Source: Desulfurococcaceae archaeon (GTDB lineage Archaea; Thermoproteota; Thermoprotei_A; Sulfolobales; Desulfurococcaceae). From it: a DNA stretch of 64,000 bases. A model generated the notes under the pieces. The model saw nothing but the letters and a program-made list of their open reading frames with translations, searched no databases and had not been told where the DNA came from. The stretch is taken from contig JAGDWI010000003.1 in the NCBI GenBank assembly GCA_023269825.1, positions 124,001 to 188,000 on the forward strand. The letters run 5' to 3'. The position numbers and the translations under genes were made by a program. Positions 35,835 through 44,881 of this stretch are shown in pieces. Positions within the stretch are counted from its first letter, which is position 1, and each line of letters starts with the position of its first letter.

Positions 35835-37661
35835 TCAGCTAGTGGAATACTGCGGAAACACCATACCATACAGTGGATCAATTTTTCGTTTGATCTTGAC
35901 TATCTCGTTGAGAATCGCTCTCTCATCTTCACGTAATTCGCCACTATATTTCGTTAGCCAAAGAACCACGTGTTCTTTAGGGATATCAGTGTATAATATA
36001 TCTCCTTCATCTATATGTCTACCAACCATCACTTTGCCCTTAATACTAATTGCAACCCTTTGCCCGATCGTTGCTTGTTTCAGCACATTATCCCTATCTC
36101 TGATCTGCATAATTGCTCCTACTTCTGCACAGTCCTCTCTAATTAATTGATAACCTGGTTTTATTGTTCCCCCAACTACTTCGACCCCAATTATAGCTGG
36201 ATCGCTTCTGCGGAAAACGTACCCGGGTAAAATACGGATTTTGCCGGGTCTAACGAGGGTTTCGAGTTCTCTTAGTTTCATTTGTTCCCTGTACTCTTTG
36301 AGCCACTTCGAGTAATCCTCTAAGAGCTGATATATGATGTTGTTAACGAATACCTTAATTCCCTCTGTCTCAATTAATTCCTCTGCTTCTTTAAGTATTT
36401 TCGTGTTAAATACGAGGATTACCCCGTACTCTGGTTTAGATTTCTTCACTACTGATGCTTCTATGACATCGTTTTTTGTGACGGGCCCCACATCAGCTAA
36501 TTTTACAGGAATGTTCTCTTTCGTTAAAGCTGCTATTAGAGCTTCAAGTGATCCTAGAGTATCCGCTTTTACTACAACACCATCACTTTCCCTTTTAACT
36601 CTAATTTGTTTAATTTCCTCCATTACTAGTTTAACATATTCGTCTACTGGTTTACCTTGAGGTATTACATATAGAGGTGTTCCAGCTATTACATTGCTTA
36701 AATCGGGTGCTGCTATTTTAACACCTGCAGCAGCTATTACTTCATCTACTTGCATGAATCTTCCTTCATGCATTCTCATGTCTTGTAAAGGCCTTGGCAG
36801 TAATAGAGCTCTTACATGTGAAATTTTATATCCGTCTCTAGAAGCCACTATGAACATGTCGTTTTTTCTAATGATGCCATCGTAAATTATTGCGTCAAGC
36901 GTTGTACCCAACCCCTCTTCTTCTTTGACTTCTAATACTATTCCTTTAGCTGGTTCATCGCTTGTTATTAGTTTCTTCTTCATGAACTGCTGTGCTAAAC
37001 CAGCAATCAATGCCAATAACTCTGGTACGCCTTCACCTGTTTTAGCTGAAACAGGTATTATTGCGACTGTTTTTCTGAAGTCTTTTACTCGATCAAACCT
37101 ATCTGATTCAAACCCGAATTCATATAACTGAGCAACTAAAGCATATATTCTTTCCTCGAGTTTACTCAGCGCCTTGGGATTCTGTTTCCTTATAGATTCC
37201 AAAAATGGTATATCTTGCTGAGGAATCCATCCCTCAATCCTGTCTATTTTATTTGCAGCTACTACGAAGGGAACTCTTCTTTCTTTAAGTAACATTATTG
37301 ATTCACGAGTTTGAGGCATTATACCCTCTAAGATATCGACTACTAGAATAGCCATATCTGCAACGCTTCCTCCTCTTCTACGTAAACTCGCGAATAATTC
37401 GTGTCCAGGAGTATCTATGAACAATAAGCCGGGTATCTCTATTTTTAACTTAGGAAAGTGTTTTCTAAGGGGCTCAGCGATTTTCTCTAGAACGCTTGCT
37501 GGAACAACGCTTGCTCCAATATGCTGAGTTATTTCCCCTGGTTCTTTTCTAGCAACAGCGGTTCCCCTTATCTTATCAAGTAAAGTTGTTTTACCGTGGT
37601 CTACGTGTCCAAGAACCGTAATAATTGGTTGCCTTATCCATGTCTTACCGTGAGATTCCAT
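35835..37661 (-). CDS. infB: Translation initiation factor aIF5B
   Basis: This GTPase promotes subunit joining. The 608 residues have the short archaeal form without a long N-terminus. G1 GHVDHGKTT is at 18-26, G3 is DTPGHE, G4 is NKID, and then come the beta-barrels and the long helix linking to domain IV. ATG start with GGTG 5 bases before. No intein is present. It is divergent from S6e. Confidence 0.97.
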   Translation of the reverse strand: MESHGKTWIRQPIITVLGHVDHGKTTLLDKIRGTAVARKEPGEITQHIGASVVPASVLEKIAEPLRKHFPKLKIEIPGLLFIDTPGHELFASLRRRGGSVADMAILVVDILEGIMPQTRESIMLLKERRVPFVVAANKIDRIEGWIPQQDIPFLESIRKQNPKALSKLEERIYALVAQLYEFGFESDRFDRVKDFRKTVAIIPVSAKTGEGVPELLALIAGLAQQFMKKKLITSDEPAKGIVLEVKEEEGLGTTLDAIIYDGIIRKNDMFIVASRDGYKISHVRALLLPRPLQDMRMHEGRFMQVDEVIAAAGVKIAAPDLSNVIAGTPLYVIPQGKPVDEYVKLVMEEIKQIRVKRESDGVVVKADTLGSLEALIAALTKENIPVKLADVGPVTKNDVIEASVVKKSKPEYGVILVFNTKILKEAEELIETEGIKVFVNNIIYQLLEDYSKWLKEYREQMKLRELETLVRPGKIRILPGYVFRRSDPAIIGVEVVGGTIKPGYQLIREDCAEVGAIMQIRDRDNVLKQATIGQRVAISIKGKVMVGRHIDEGDILYTDIPKEHVVLWLTKYSGELREDERAILNEIVKIKRKIDPLYGMVFPQYSTS

Positions 37662-37741
37662 GATGCCACCTAGGCATTAGGATATATAAATGCCTTAATT
37701 AATTGGGAATACATGCCACCGGGGAACTGGTGGCGATAACC

Positions 37742-38392
37742 ATGCCGGATTATAAAATAGTTATAAGTGATCCAGAAGCCCCAAAGAAGATGAAAAGTAT
37801 TAAAGTGAAAGTAATAGGAGACCCTGATTTACCGTTCACTGATAAAATGAAGGATCAACTCGAGTTACCAATCGCCAAATTAAACTCTAAGCTAGTAGGA
37901 GAGATCGATGCTAAACACGGTGTCATAGTTGTAAGAATGCGTCGCCCAGACACCGGGGACAAAGTAAAAATGTTTTGTAAAGTACTAGTAGATGATTCGG
38001 TTCCAGAAAACACCGTTAAAGTTAGTTTAGCGAGACTAATAGATTTAACAGGAACACAGGAACTAGATGGAGAAGTTTTTAGAGCACCAGCGTGGCAAAT
38101 AAGAGTAAACGATGAGAGAACAAGCGCCTTCATAGGGTTAAAAATAGGCGACGAAGTCTCAGGGGAGATTGTTGGATTAAAAAACGTTAAACTAGTGATC
38201 ACAGGAGGTAGCGACATAAGCGGTTTCCCAATGAGACCAGATATACCTGGACCAGTGAAAAAGAAAGCACTATTATCTAACCCTCCAGGATTTCATCCAA
38301 GAGAAAATGGTGAAAGACGGAGAAAAACAGTTAGAGGAAACACCATAGCCCCTGACATAGTTCAAATTAATACTAGAATAAAGTATGAGTAA
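37742..38392 (+). CDS. rps6e: Ribosomal protein S6e
   Basis: S6e is a small-subunit protein of archaea and eukaryotes. MPDYKIVISDPEA and GGSDISGFPMRPDIPG are conserved. The ATG at 37742 with GGTG 9 bases upstream gives 216 residues; the ATG at 37703 would add 13 non-conserved residues. It precedes aIF2-gamma, a standard order. Confidence 0.95.
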   Translation: MPDYKIVISDPEAPKKMKSIKVKVIGDPDLPFTDKMKDQLELPIAKLNSKLVGEIDAKHGVIVVRMRRPDTGDKVKMFCKVLVDDSVPENTVKVSLARLIDLTGTQELDGEVFRAPAWQIRVNDERTSAFIGLKIGDEVSGEIVGLKNVKLVITGGSDISGFPMRPDIPGPVKKKALLSNPPGFHPRENGERRRKTVRGNTIAPDIVQINTRIKYE

Positions 38393-38438
38393 TTCGATTA
38401 ATATTCACTAATTATGATTCATACTAGTAGGTGGTTTT

Positions 38439-39701
38439 TTGAGCTCAAGTAAAATTAAACCCCCAGAAGTAAATGTTGGTGTTGTTGGGCACGTAGACCA
38501 CGGTAAAACAACGCTTGTTCAAGCATTAACGGGGATATGGACAGCTAAACACAGCAAAGAATTAGAGAGAGGAATGACCATATTCTTGGGTTACGCTGAC
38601 GGGAACATTGCGTACTGCTCTAACCTTAACCCACCGGATGCTTACACAACAGATCTCATGTGCCCTGATGGTAGCGAAGCTCAACTCTTACGTAGAGTTA
38701 GTTATGTTGATGCACCTGGACACGAAGCATATATGACGACGATGCTTAGTGGAGCCATGATCGTCGACGGCGCGATACTCGTTGTCGCAGCGAATGAGCC
38801 ATGCCCACAACCTCAAACAGTGGAACACTTAATGGCTCTAGAAGTACTAGGAGTAAGAAACATCATAATAGTTCAGAACAAAATAGATGTGGTATCCAAG
38901 GATAAAGCTATTAAAAACTACCAAGAAATACTCAGCTTCATTAGGGGAACAATAGCGGAAAATGCCCCCATAATACCAGTAAGTGCACTACACAAAGTCA
39001 ATATAGATGTATTACTTCAAGCTATTCAAGACATTATTCCAACTCCGCAGAGAGACCTATCTAAACCCCCAATAATGTACATTGTTAGAAGCTTCGACAT
39101 AAATAGACCGGGTACACCTTACAACATGATTCAAGGCGGCGTAATAGGTGGAACACTGCTTCAAGGCAAACTCAGACTTGGAGAAGAAATAGTTATTCTA
39201 CCGGGAGTAAAAATACCGAGAGAAAGCGGTAAAGCCAAGACATACACTTACGAACCCGTGATCACCACGATAGAGGAAATACGATATGGAGATCTAGCCG
39301 TTGAGGAAGCGACACCAAGCGGATTAGTAGCTATAAGAACAAATCTTGACCCATCGTTAACTAAAGCAGATCAACTAGTTGGTTCAGTGGTCACGAAGCC
39401 AGACAATAAAATACCTGTCGCCACATCTATGTCCATACTATACCATGAACTTGAAAGAGTAGTTGGCGTAAGAGGTCAACCCACAAAATTACCGCCCCTC
39501 CAAGTCAACGAAAAAGTAATCGTGGCCGCTGGTTCAGCGACACGAGTAGCTACAGTTAAAAATGTTAGAAAAGAACGAGTGGAACTTAAGTTAGATGAAC
39601 CAGTAGCAATGTGGAAGGGTTCTCGCGTAGCTATTGGTAGAAGAGTCATGGCTCGTTGGAGACTTGCAGGGTGGGGCATCGTCGAAGATGTATACGAGTA
39701 A
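38439..39701 (+). CDS. eif2g: Translation initiation factor aIF2 gamma subunit
   Basis: This GTPase subunit carries initiator Met-tRNA. G1 GHVDHGKTT is at 17-25, G3 DAPGHE and G4 NKID are present, and the length is 420 residues. The zinc-knuckle region keeps only two cysteines (YCSNL and MCPDG) of the usual four, so the zinc site may be lost. TTG start with GGTG 5 bases upstream. The PIN gene starts 14 bases before its stop. Confidence 0.96.
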   Translation: MSSSKIKPPEVNVGVVGHVDHGKTTLVQALTGIWTAKHSKELERGMTIFLGYADGNIAYCSNLNPPDAYTTDLMCPDGSEAQLLRRVSYVDAPGHEAYMTTMLSGAMIVDGAILVVAANEPCPQPQTVEHLMALEVLGVRNIIIVQNKIDVVSKDKAIKNYQEILSFIRGTIAENAPIIPVSALHKVNIDVLLQAIQDIIPTPQRDLSKPPIMYIVRSFDINRPGTPYNMIQGGVIGGTLLQGKLRLGEEIVILPGVKIPRESGKAKTYTYEPVITTIEEIRYGDLAVEEATPSGLVAIRTNLDPSLTKADQLVGSVVTKPDNKIPVATSMSILYHELERVVGVRGQPTKLPPLQVNEKVIVAAGSATRVATVKNVRKERVELKLDEPVAMWKGSRVAIGRRVMARWRLAGWGIVEDVYE

Positions 39702-40101
39702 GAAGCCAATTGTGGTGTTAGATACAAACATGTTAATGCTTATGGCTGAGGGCATACCAGTCTTAGATCACATTAGAGAAGAGCTTGAATCTGAACCTAG
39801 ATTCATTGTGATTAAACCTGTTTACAATGAACTACTAAAATTAGCGAACACTAGTGGTAATAAAACAAGGAGAAAAGCATTATTCGCCATTGAGATAGTT
39901 GAGAAATTCTGTGAAATTGTCGAGTACGATTTGAGAAACGGTGAAAAAGTTGATGACGCCATATTAAGATACGCCCTCGAAAACAGAGCAATAGTTGCAA
40001 CCAATGACAAAACGTTGAGAGCAAGACTCCGCGAGGTAGGCGTGCCTGAGGCATACTTTAGAGAAGAAGCTAGAAGAATAAAAATCGAAGGCTATAACTG
40101 A
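39688..40101 (+). CDS. PIN-domain nuclease (Fcf1-like family)
   Basis: The PIN domain makes metal-dependent RNases. The acidic residues are in VVLDTNML (D12), KVDDAILRYA and ATNDKTLRARL. The ATG at 39688 gives 137 residues. Position between aIF2-gamma and Rpo7 is conserved widely in archaea, which suggests a ribosome-linked role like Fcf1/Utp24 rather than a toxin. No antitoxin gene is next to it. The exact substrate is not known from sequence. Confidence 0.9.
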   Translation: MYTSKKPIVVLDTNMLMLMAEGIPVLDHIREELESEPRFIVIKPVYNELLKLANTSGNKTRRKALFAIEIVEKFCEIVEYDLRNGEKVDDAILRYALENRAIVATNDKTLRARLREVGVPEAYFREEARRIKIEGYN

Positions 40102-40190
40102 AACCCTCGTTCCGGGGAACAGTAGGTCAGTATAAATAACCCTATTTTTTATAAAATCTCCCGGTTTAATTAATCAAGGTGCTTTTCAAA

Positions 40191-40748
40191 ATGTTCGCCA
40201 TTGTTAAAATAAACGACTATGTAAGAATCCCACCTTCAAAATTCGGTAAACCATTAGATATCGCGGTATTCGAGGAACTTAAGGCAAAGTATGAAGGAGT
40301 ACTAGTTAGCATCGAATTCCAAAAGGAGAAACCTGGACTAGGTATAATTATAGCTATTGTGAGAGCCGAATCAGATCCACTCGGAGTAATTGTACCAGGT
40401 GATGGAGCATCCTACCATAAGGTTGTATTTGATGCATTAGTTTTCATGCCTTTCGAGAGAGAAGTAGTTGAAGGAGAAGTAGTGTCTGTTACGCGAGCAG
40501 GGTTATATGTAAATCTAGGAGCACTAGATGGATTTATACACATAAACCAAGTGGCAGAAGAACATGTAACATTTGATACAGCACGTGGTTCACTATTACT
40601 CGAGGAGTCGAGAAGATACGTGGATAAAGGAGACATCGTGAGAGCACGAGTATACGTAGTAAGCACTATGCCGGGTAAGGGTCTAAGAATACATATGACT
40701 ATGCGTCAACCAGGGCTTGGCAAAATAGAGTGGATCACTAAATCCTAG
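40191..40748 (+). CDS. rpo7: RNA polymerase subunit Rpo7 (RpoE)
   Basis: Rpo7 forms the stalk with Rpo4 and binds nascent RNA. It has the N-terminal RNP-like domain (KINDYVRIPPSKFG) and a C-terminal S1 OB domain (RAGLYVNLGALDGFIHINQV). ATG at 40191 with AAGGTG 9 bases upstream, 185 residues. Spt4 follows after 13 bases. Confidence 0.97.
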   Translation: MFAIVKINDYVRIPPSKFGKPLDIAVFEELKAKYEGVLVSIEFQKEKPGLGIIIAIVRAESDPLGVIVPGDGASYHKVVFDALVFMPFEREVVEGEVVSVTRAGLYVNLGALDGFIHINQVAEEHVTFDTARGSLLLEESRRYVDKGDIVRARVYVVSTMPGKGLRIHMTMRQPGLGKIEWITKS

Positions 40749-40761
40749 AGGCGACTTTTAA

Positions 40762-40974
40762 ATGAGTGCTAAATCTAAGAGTAAGCCGTTTAAAGCATGT
40801 AGATCCTGCAAATCACTCGTAGATAAGGACGCCCAAGTATGCCCGGTATGTGGCTCAAAGGAGTTTAGTGACGAATGGGATGGAGTAATAATCATATTAA
40901 ACCCCGATTCCTCGGAAATAGCGAAAGCCATGGACATTAAGAACAGGGGCAGGTTCGTTGTCAAAATCGAGTAG
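40762..40974 (+). CDS. spt4: Transcription elongation factor Spt4
   Basis: Spt4 pairs with Spt5 to keep RNA polymerase processive. This 70-residue zinc protein has ligands C13, C16, C27 and C30 (CRSC and CPVC) and the end GRFVVKIE. Between Rpo7 and the dephospho-CoA kinase gene, which it overlaps by 17 bases. Confidence 0.96.
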   Translation: MSAKSKSKPFKACRSCKSLVDKDAQVCPVCGSKEFSDEWDGVIIILNPDSSEIAKAMDIKNRGRFVVKIE

Positions 40975-41452
40975 TACACTTAGAGTACCATCACTGAGTT
41001 TAATCCATGATTTTCGACAAGACTTATGGATCCCACTTGGTACTCTATATGTTAACCCAGATAAAGGCCCTGTCTTAAACCTAAGCGTCGATGTCACTGT
41101 TGGAGACATTGTTTCAGAGAGACATATTAGCGATGTAAAGGTAGTTGATTTCAAGACAAAAAGGACAACTATGGGGTACCGTGGTGATTTCAGCGAGTGC
41201 AATTACTTGATTATAAACCCACCTGGTAGTATTAGTTTACACAGTTTCACGATAATAAATTCAACTGAAAGAGGCGCGATCTGCGTAATGGGTGAGGAAG
41301 ATTTACTCACGATACCTTTCCTACTTAAACCAGGTGAGAAGATAGCATATGGTCAACCAGATACGGGAGTTGTAGTAGTTGAATCGAGTACGGAAACAGC
41401 TATAAAGGTGTTTAAAATACTTAAAGCAACTGTTATACAGTATGGGATATAA
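40958..41452 (+). CDS. GTP-dependent dephospho-CoA kinase (DUF359 family)
   Basis: The family carries out the last step of coenzyme A synthesis in archaea using GTP, unrelated to bacterial CoaE. Conserved parts are VGDIVSE, VVDFKTKR, NPPGSIS and MGEEDLLTIP with AYGQPDTGVVVV. 164 residues. The TTG start at 40958 lies inside spt4; translation may be coupled. The neighbours Spt4 and S24e match the usual archaeal order. Confidence 0.9.
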   Translation: MSKSSSTLRVPSLSLIHDFRQDLWIPLGTLYVNPDKGPVLNLSVDVTVGDIVSERHISDVKVVDFKTKRTTMGYRGDFSECNYLIINPPGSISLHSFTIINSTERGAICVMGEEDLLTIPFLLKPGEKIAYGQPDTGVVVVESSTETAIKVFKILKATVIQYGI

Positions 41453-41473
41453 CCAAGTCAAGTGGTGTTTATA

Positions 41474-41809
41474 ATGAGTAAACACGTGAAAATACTGGAT
41501 AAGTACGATGCTGAAGTAGTTGAGGAGAAATACAATAAGTTAATTGGTAGACGCGAGTTAACTATAAGGATATTACACTTAGGAGAAGGAACACCAAGCC
41601 GTGGCTCGTTGAAAATAGGTATCGGCAAATTATACAATAAGGAACCAGAGTTAGTTTACATTAGAAAAGTCGAATCGAAATTTGGGCTCTCTGAAACAAT
41701 CATTGAAGCACACATATATGATAGTATTGATAGAGCTAAGTTATTTGAACCCGAACACATAGTTAAAAGAGATGAGGACTCACTCAAGAAAGTAACAACC
41801 ACCCAGTAG
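41474..41809 (+). CDS. rps24e: Ribosomal protein S24e
   Basis: S24e is an archaeal/eukaryotic small-subunit protein. The core NKLIGRRELTIRILH and the later VYIRKVESKFGLSETI are typical. The ATG at 41474 with GGTG 6 bases before gives 111 residues. S27ae follows after 9 bases. Confidence 0.95.
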   Translation: MSKHVKILDKYDAEVVEEKYNKLIGRRELTIRILHLGEGTPSRGSLKIGIGKLYNKEPELVYIRKVESKFGLSETIIEAHIYDSIDRAKLFEPEHIVKRDEDSLKKVTTTQ

Positions 41810-41818
41810 GTGATAGCG

Positions 41819-41980
41819 TTGCCTTACATACATAAACTATATGAAGTCGACTACAAGACAGGAACTATAAAGAGGAAAAACAAGAAATGCCCTAGATGTG
41901 GTTCATTCATGGCTTTTCACAAGCAACCTACGCCCAGATGGCACTGTGGAAAATGCAGCTATGTTGAATACGTTAAATAG
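41819..41980 (+). CDS. rps27ae: Ribosomal protein S27ae
   Basis: This 53-residue zinc protein is the archaeal S27a without the ubiquitin fusion. Ligands are C24, C27, C43 and C46 (CPRCG and CGKC), with the end YVEYVK. TTG start with GGTG 6 bases before. It lies between S24e and kae1 in the standard order. Confidence 0.94.
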   Translation: MPYIHKLYEVDYKTGTIKRKNKKCPRCGSFMAFHKQPTPRWHCGKCSYVEYVK

Positions 41981-42004
41981 TTTTTATAACAACGGAGTGT
42001 TTAC

Positions 42005-43081
42005 ATGTCTATATTTGAAAAAACCTATGAACTTAAATTAAAAACACCTTATCAAGAGAAAGTAGTCCGAGTTCTCGGAATTGAATCCACGAGTCACACT
42101 TTCGGAGCCGGAATAGTAGAACTCCGCGATAATAAAGTATATTTCCTAGCGAACGCGTCGAGTCAGTATAAACCAGCTCGTGGAGGTATTCATCCACGTG
42201 AATCTTTCACTCATCACGTTAACAATGCCCCTAAAATAATATCTAAAGCACTCCGTGATAGTGGCCTCGAAATAAAAGATATTGATGTAATAGCAGTTGC
42301 TGTTGGACCAGGTTTAGGACCATGTTTAAGAGTTGGGGCGAGCGTTGCAAGGTTTCTAGCCTCCTACTATGGTAAACCAGTTGCTCCAGTAAATCACGCA
42401 GTTGCTCACGTTGAAATAGGTAAACTTGTCAGCGGTTTACAGGATCCAGTGATAATTTACGTATCAGGCGGAAACACGATGATCCTGGTGCAGAAGAATA
42501 ACAGGTACAGAGTCATGGGTGAAACCCTTGATATACCACTAGGCAACTTACTTGACACTTTCGCTAGAGAAATAGGAATAGCTCCCCCCTACGTAGTCGA
42601 TGGAAATCACGCGGTTGACGTCTGCGCAGAGTGGAGCAATGAGTTCATCTCTCTACCATATACCATTAAGGGATGTGACCTAAGTTTCTCTGGTTTATTA
42701 ACTGCTGCATTGAAAACAGCTAAAGAACACCTACATGATAAAAAACACATAGGCAGAGTCTGTAGAAGCCTGCGTGAAGTAGCGTTCAATATGTTAATCG
42801 AGGTTGCAGAAAGAACTCTCATGTTGACAGATAAAAATAGCATATTACTAGTAGGAGGGGTTGCTGCAAATAAAGTGCTCCGAGAAAAAATGGAAACAGT
42901 AGCCAAACAGTATGGAGTAGAATACTACGGTACACCACCTGAAGTAGCTGGAGATAATGGACTCATGATCGCGTACACTGGTTTACTCCACTACCTGTTT
43001 GGAAAAATAACGAAGCCTGACTCAGTTCTAGTTAGACAACGATATAGATTAGATGAGGAGAATTATCCATGGTTGCCATGA
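42005..43081 (+). CDS. kae1: KEOPS catalytic subunit Kae1 (TsaD family)
   Basis: Kae1 transfers the threonylcarbamoyl group from TC-AMP to A37 of tRNA. It has the ASKHA fold with GIESTSH at 25-31 and the iron site HAVAH at 131-135; VSGGNTM and the DNG motif near the end are also present. The 358 residues include about 20 more N-terminal residues than usual. The last bases overlap bud32, which is a separate gene here rather than fused as in many euryarchaea. Confidence 0.97.
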   Translation: MSIFEKTYELKLKTPYQEKVVRVLGIESTSHTFGAGIVELRDNKVYFLANASSQYKPARGGIHPRESFTHHVNNAPKIISKALRDSGLEIKDIDVIAVAVGPGLGPCLRVGASVARFLASYYGKPVAPVNHAVAHVEIGKLVSGLQDPVIIYVSGGNTMILVQKNNRYRVMGETLDIPLGNLLDTFAREIGIAPPYVVDGNHAVDVCAEWSNEFISLPYTIKGCDLSFSGLLTAALKTAKEHLHDKKHIGRVCRSLREVAFNMLIEVAERTLMLTDKNSILLVGGVAANKVLREKMETVAKQYGVEYYGTPPEVAGDNGLMIAYTGLLHYLFGKITKPDSVLVRQRYRLDEENYPWLP

Positions 43082-43749
43082 TGCTTAACCTATTATCAAG
43101 AGGCGCGGAGGCCGAAATCTACCTATTAGACTTTTTCGGATTTAAAGCCGTTGCGAAAAAAAGGATTAGTAAAAAATATAGAAATCCAGACTTCGACCAA
43201 TTATTTATCAGGAATAGAACAAAGATTGAAGGTAAAGTTTTATCTGAGCTATATATGGCTGGACTACGCGTCCCAAGAGCCTATCTAGTGGATGAAGAGT
43301 ATGGCGTTATTATAATGGAGTATATTGAGGGAGATAGATTATCGAACATTATAAATAGCCTCGAAGAAGAAAGAGTCTTCGCGATTGCCCGAGAAATTGG
43401 GAGATTTGCAGCTCATATGCACAGCTTAAAAATATATCACGGGGACTATACGTTAGCAAACATACTAATCAACGGAGAAAACATCGTTGTTATTGATTTT
43501 GGTCTCTCCGGGTTCAGCGACGACATAGAAGAGTACGCTATAGACTTACATTTAATTGTTAGAAGCGTTAACGCGACGATACCTCACATTGCAGATGAAT
43601 TCGTGAACCAAATGTTACATGAATATAAATTACATTTCAAAGGTAACTCCGAAGATGTAATTCGTAGAATGATGGAAATAAGAGTTCGAGGACGCTACAT
43701 AGATAGAGAGCTGAGAAAAACAATTATGCGTGAGAAATATGTTGCCTAA
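43069..43749 (+). CDS. bud32: KEOPS kinase/ATPase subunit Bud32
   Basis: Bud32 is a small RIO-like kinase that supports Kae1 by ATP hydrolysis. HGDYTLAN at 124-131 is the catalytic loop, DFG is at 143-145, and the AEAEIYLL segment near 13-20 is the nucleotide loop. 226 residues from ATG 43069, which has GAGGAG 8 bases upstream; it overlaps kae1 by 13 bases. Confidence 0.96.
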   Translation: MVAMMLNLLSRGAEAEIYLLDFFGFKAVAKKRISKKYRNPDFDQLFIRNRTKIEGKVLSELYMAGLRVPRAYLVDEEYGVIIMEYIEGDRLSNIINSLEEERVFAIAREIGRFAAHMHSLKIYHGDYTLANILINGENIVVIDFGLSGFSDDIEEYAIDLHLIVRSVNATIPHIADEFVNQMLHEYKLHFKGNSEDVIRRMMEIRVRGRYIDRELRKTIMREKYVA

Positions 43750-44317
43750 AATATGTGTTGTTACAAGTAATACTCATAAATTCGATGAAATAAGTGATGT
43801 TTCACGCGAATACGGAGTAGAAGTTGAAATGTGCCCCGGTTTAAAGCTGGAAATTCAATCCGATAACCTTGAAGACATCGTTTTAAAATCAGCTTTATTA
43901 GCGTACCTATACTTAAATAAACCAATCCTAGTAGAGGATGCTGGATTATTCATTAACGCGTTAAACGGCTTCCCTGGACCCTATAGTAGTTACGTTTATA
44001 AAACACTGGGGGTTAACGGAATACTAAAACTCATGGATGGCGTAACTAATCGAAGAGCATGTTTTAAATCCGCGGTTGCACTCGTAGTGAATAATAGAGT
44101 TCTCTCCGCACAAGGCGAAGTATGCGGAGTAATAACAACTTATCCACGGGGACAAGGAGGATTCGGCTTTGACCCTATATTTATTCCAGATGGAGAGTCC
44201 AGGACTTTTGCAGAAATGAGTGTGAGTGAGAAAAATAAGCATAGTCATAGAGCAAAAGCTATTAGAAAAATCTTTGAGTTGTTGTTAAACGTAAATCATA
44301 ACGCTACATATTTATAA
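43739..44317 (+). CDS. XTP/dITP pyrophosphatase (RdgB/HAM1 family)
   Basis: The enzyme clears non-canonical purine triphosphates such as ITP and XTP. Substrate motifs are TSNTHKF (near 8-14), VEDAGLFI and GFGFDPIF. ATG at 43739 with GTGA just before it gives 192 residues; a GTG at 43730 adds three. The start lies inside bud32. This order after the KEOPS genes is common in archaea. Confidence 0.94.
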   Translation: MLPKICVVTSNTHKFDEISDVSREYGVEVEMCPGLKLEIQSDNLEDIVLKSALLAYLYLNKPILVEDAGLFINALNGFPGPYSSYVYKTLGVNGILKLMDGVTNRRACFKSAVALVVNNRVLSAQGEVCGVITTYPRGQGGFGFDPIFIPDGESRTFAEMSVSEKNKHSHRAKAIRKIFELLLNVNHNATYL

Positions 44318-44320
44318 ACC
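44311..44320 (+). promoter_or_regulatory. TATA element of rps15
   Basis: TTTATAAACC overlaps the HAM1 stop and lies about 39 bases before the rps15 ATG. Confidence 0.5.
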
Positions 44321-44358
44321 TAAAACAAAATTTCTAGTGAAATGACTAGGTGCTTACA

Positions 44359-44850
44359 ATGAACAAGAGACGGGATAAAGGACAATCTCACCCAACGAGA
44401 CCCGCTAGAGCTGGTTCACCTAGGTGGCTTAAACTAGACATGAGTCCAAGCGACATAGAGTTATTGGTAGTAGAGTTAGCTAAGAAGGGTTATACACCAT
44501 CCATGATAGGTGTTATTCTAAGAGATCAGTTCGGTATACCGTTAGTTAAACAAGTAATTGGGAGAAAAGTAGAGGAAATACTGGAAAAACACGGCATTAA
44601 ATTAGTTATACCCGAAGATTTATTCAACTTGATTAAGAGAGCCGTTAACTTAAGAAGACACTTAGAAGAGCACCCAAAGGACTACCATAGCCAGAGAGGA
44701 TTAATAGAAATTGAGTCAAAGATACATAGATTAGTAAAGTACTATAAGCGAGTAGGCAAGATTCCGCCTGATTGGAAGTATGATCCAGAGGCAGCTAAAT
44801 TAATTGTTTCCACGGGAATCTATAGGTTCCAGGAAGCGATTCAATATTGA
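44359..44850 (+). CDS. rps15: Ribosomal protein S15
   Basis: S15 (eukaryotic S13) binds the 16S platform junction. [20 protein letters not shown] and the helix [19 protein letters not shown] are typical of the archaeal form. ATG at 44359 with AGGTG 6 bases before gives 163 residues; the GTG at 44350 is inside the ribosome site. Confidence 0.96.
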   Translation: MNKRRDKGQSHPTRPARAGSPRWLKLDMSPSDIELLVVELAKKGYTPSMIGVILRDQFGIPLVKQVIGRKVEEILEKHGIKLVIPEDLFNLIKRAVNLRRHLEEHPKDYHSQRGLIEIESKIHRLVKYYKRVGKIPPDWKYDPEAAKLIVSTGIYRFQEAIQY

Positions 44851-44881
44851 TTTTTCTTAAACTCATACACCTGGTGATTAA

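Noticed and set aside
39688-40101. PIN protein as a VapC toxin
   Set aside because: No antitoxin gene adjoins it and its place between aIF2-gamma and Rpo7 is the conserved housekeeping one.
40191-40748. Start at the upstream GTG (40179) of rpo7 and similar GTGs inside GGTGCTT
   Set aside because: These GTGs belong to the ribosome-binding motif AGGTG seen before many genes; the next start codon has normal spacing.
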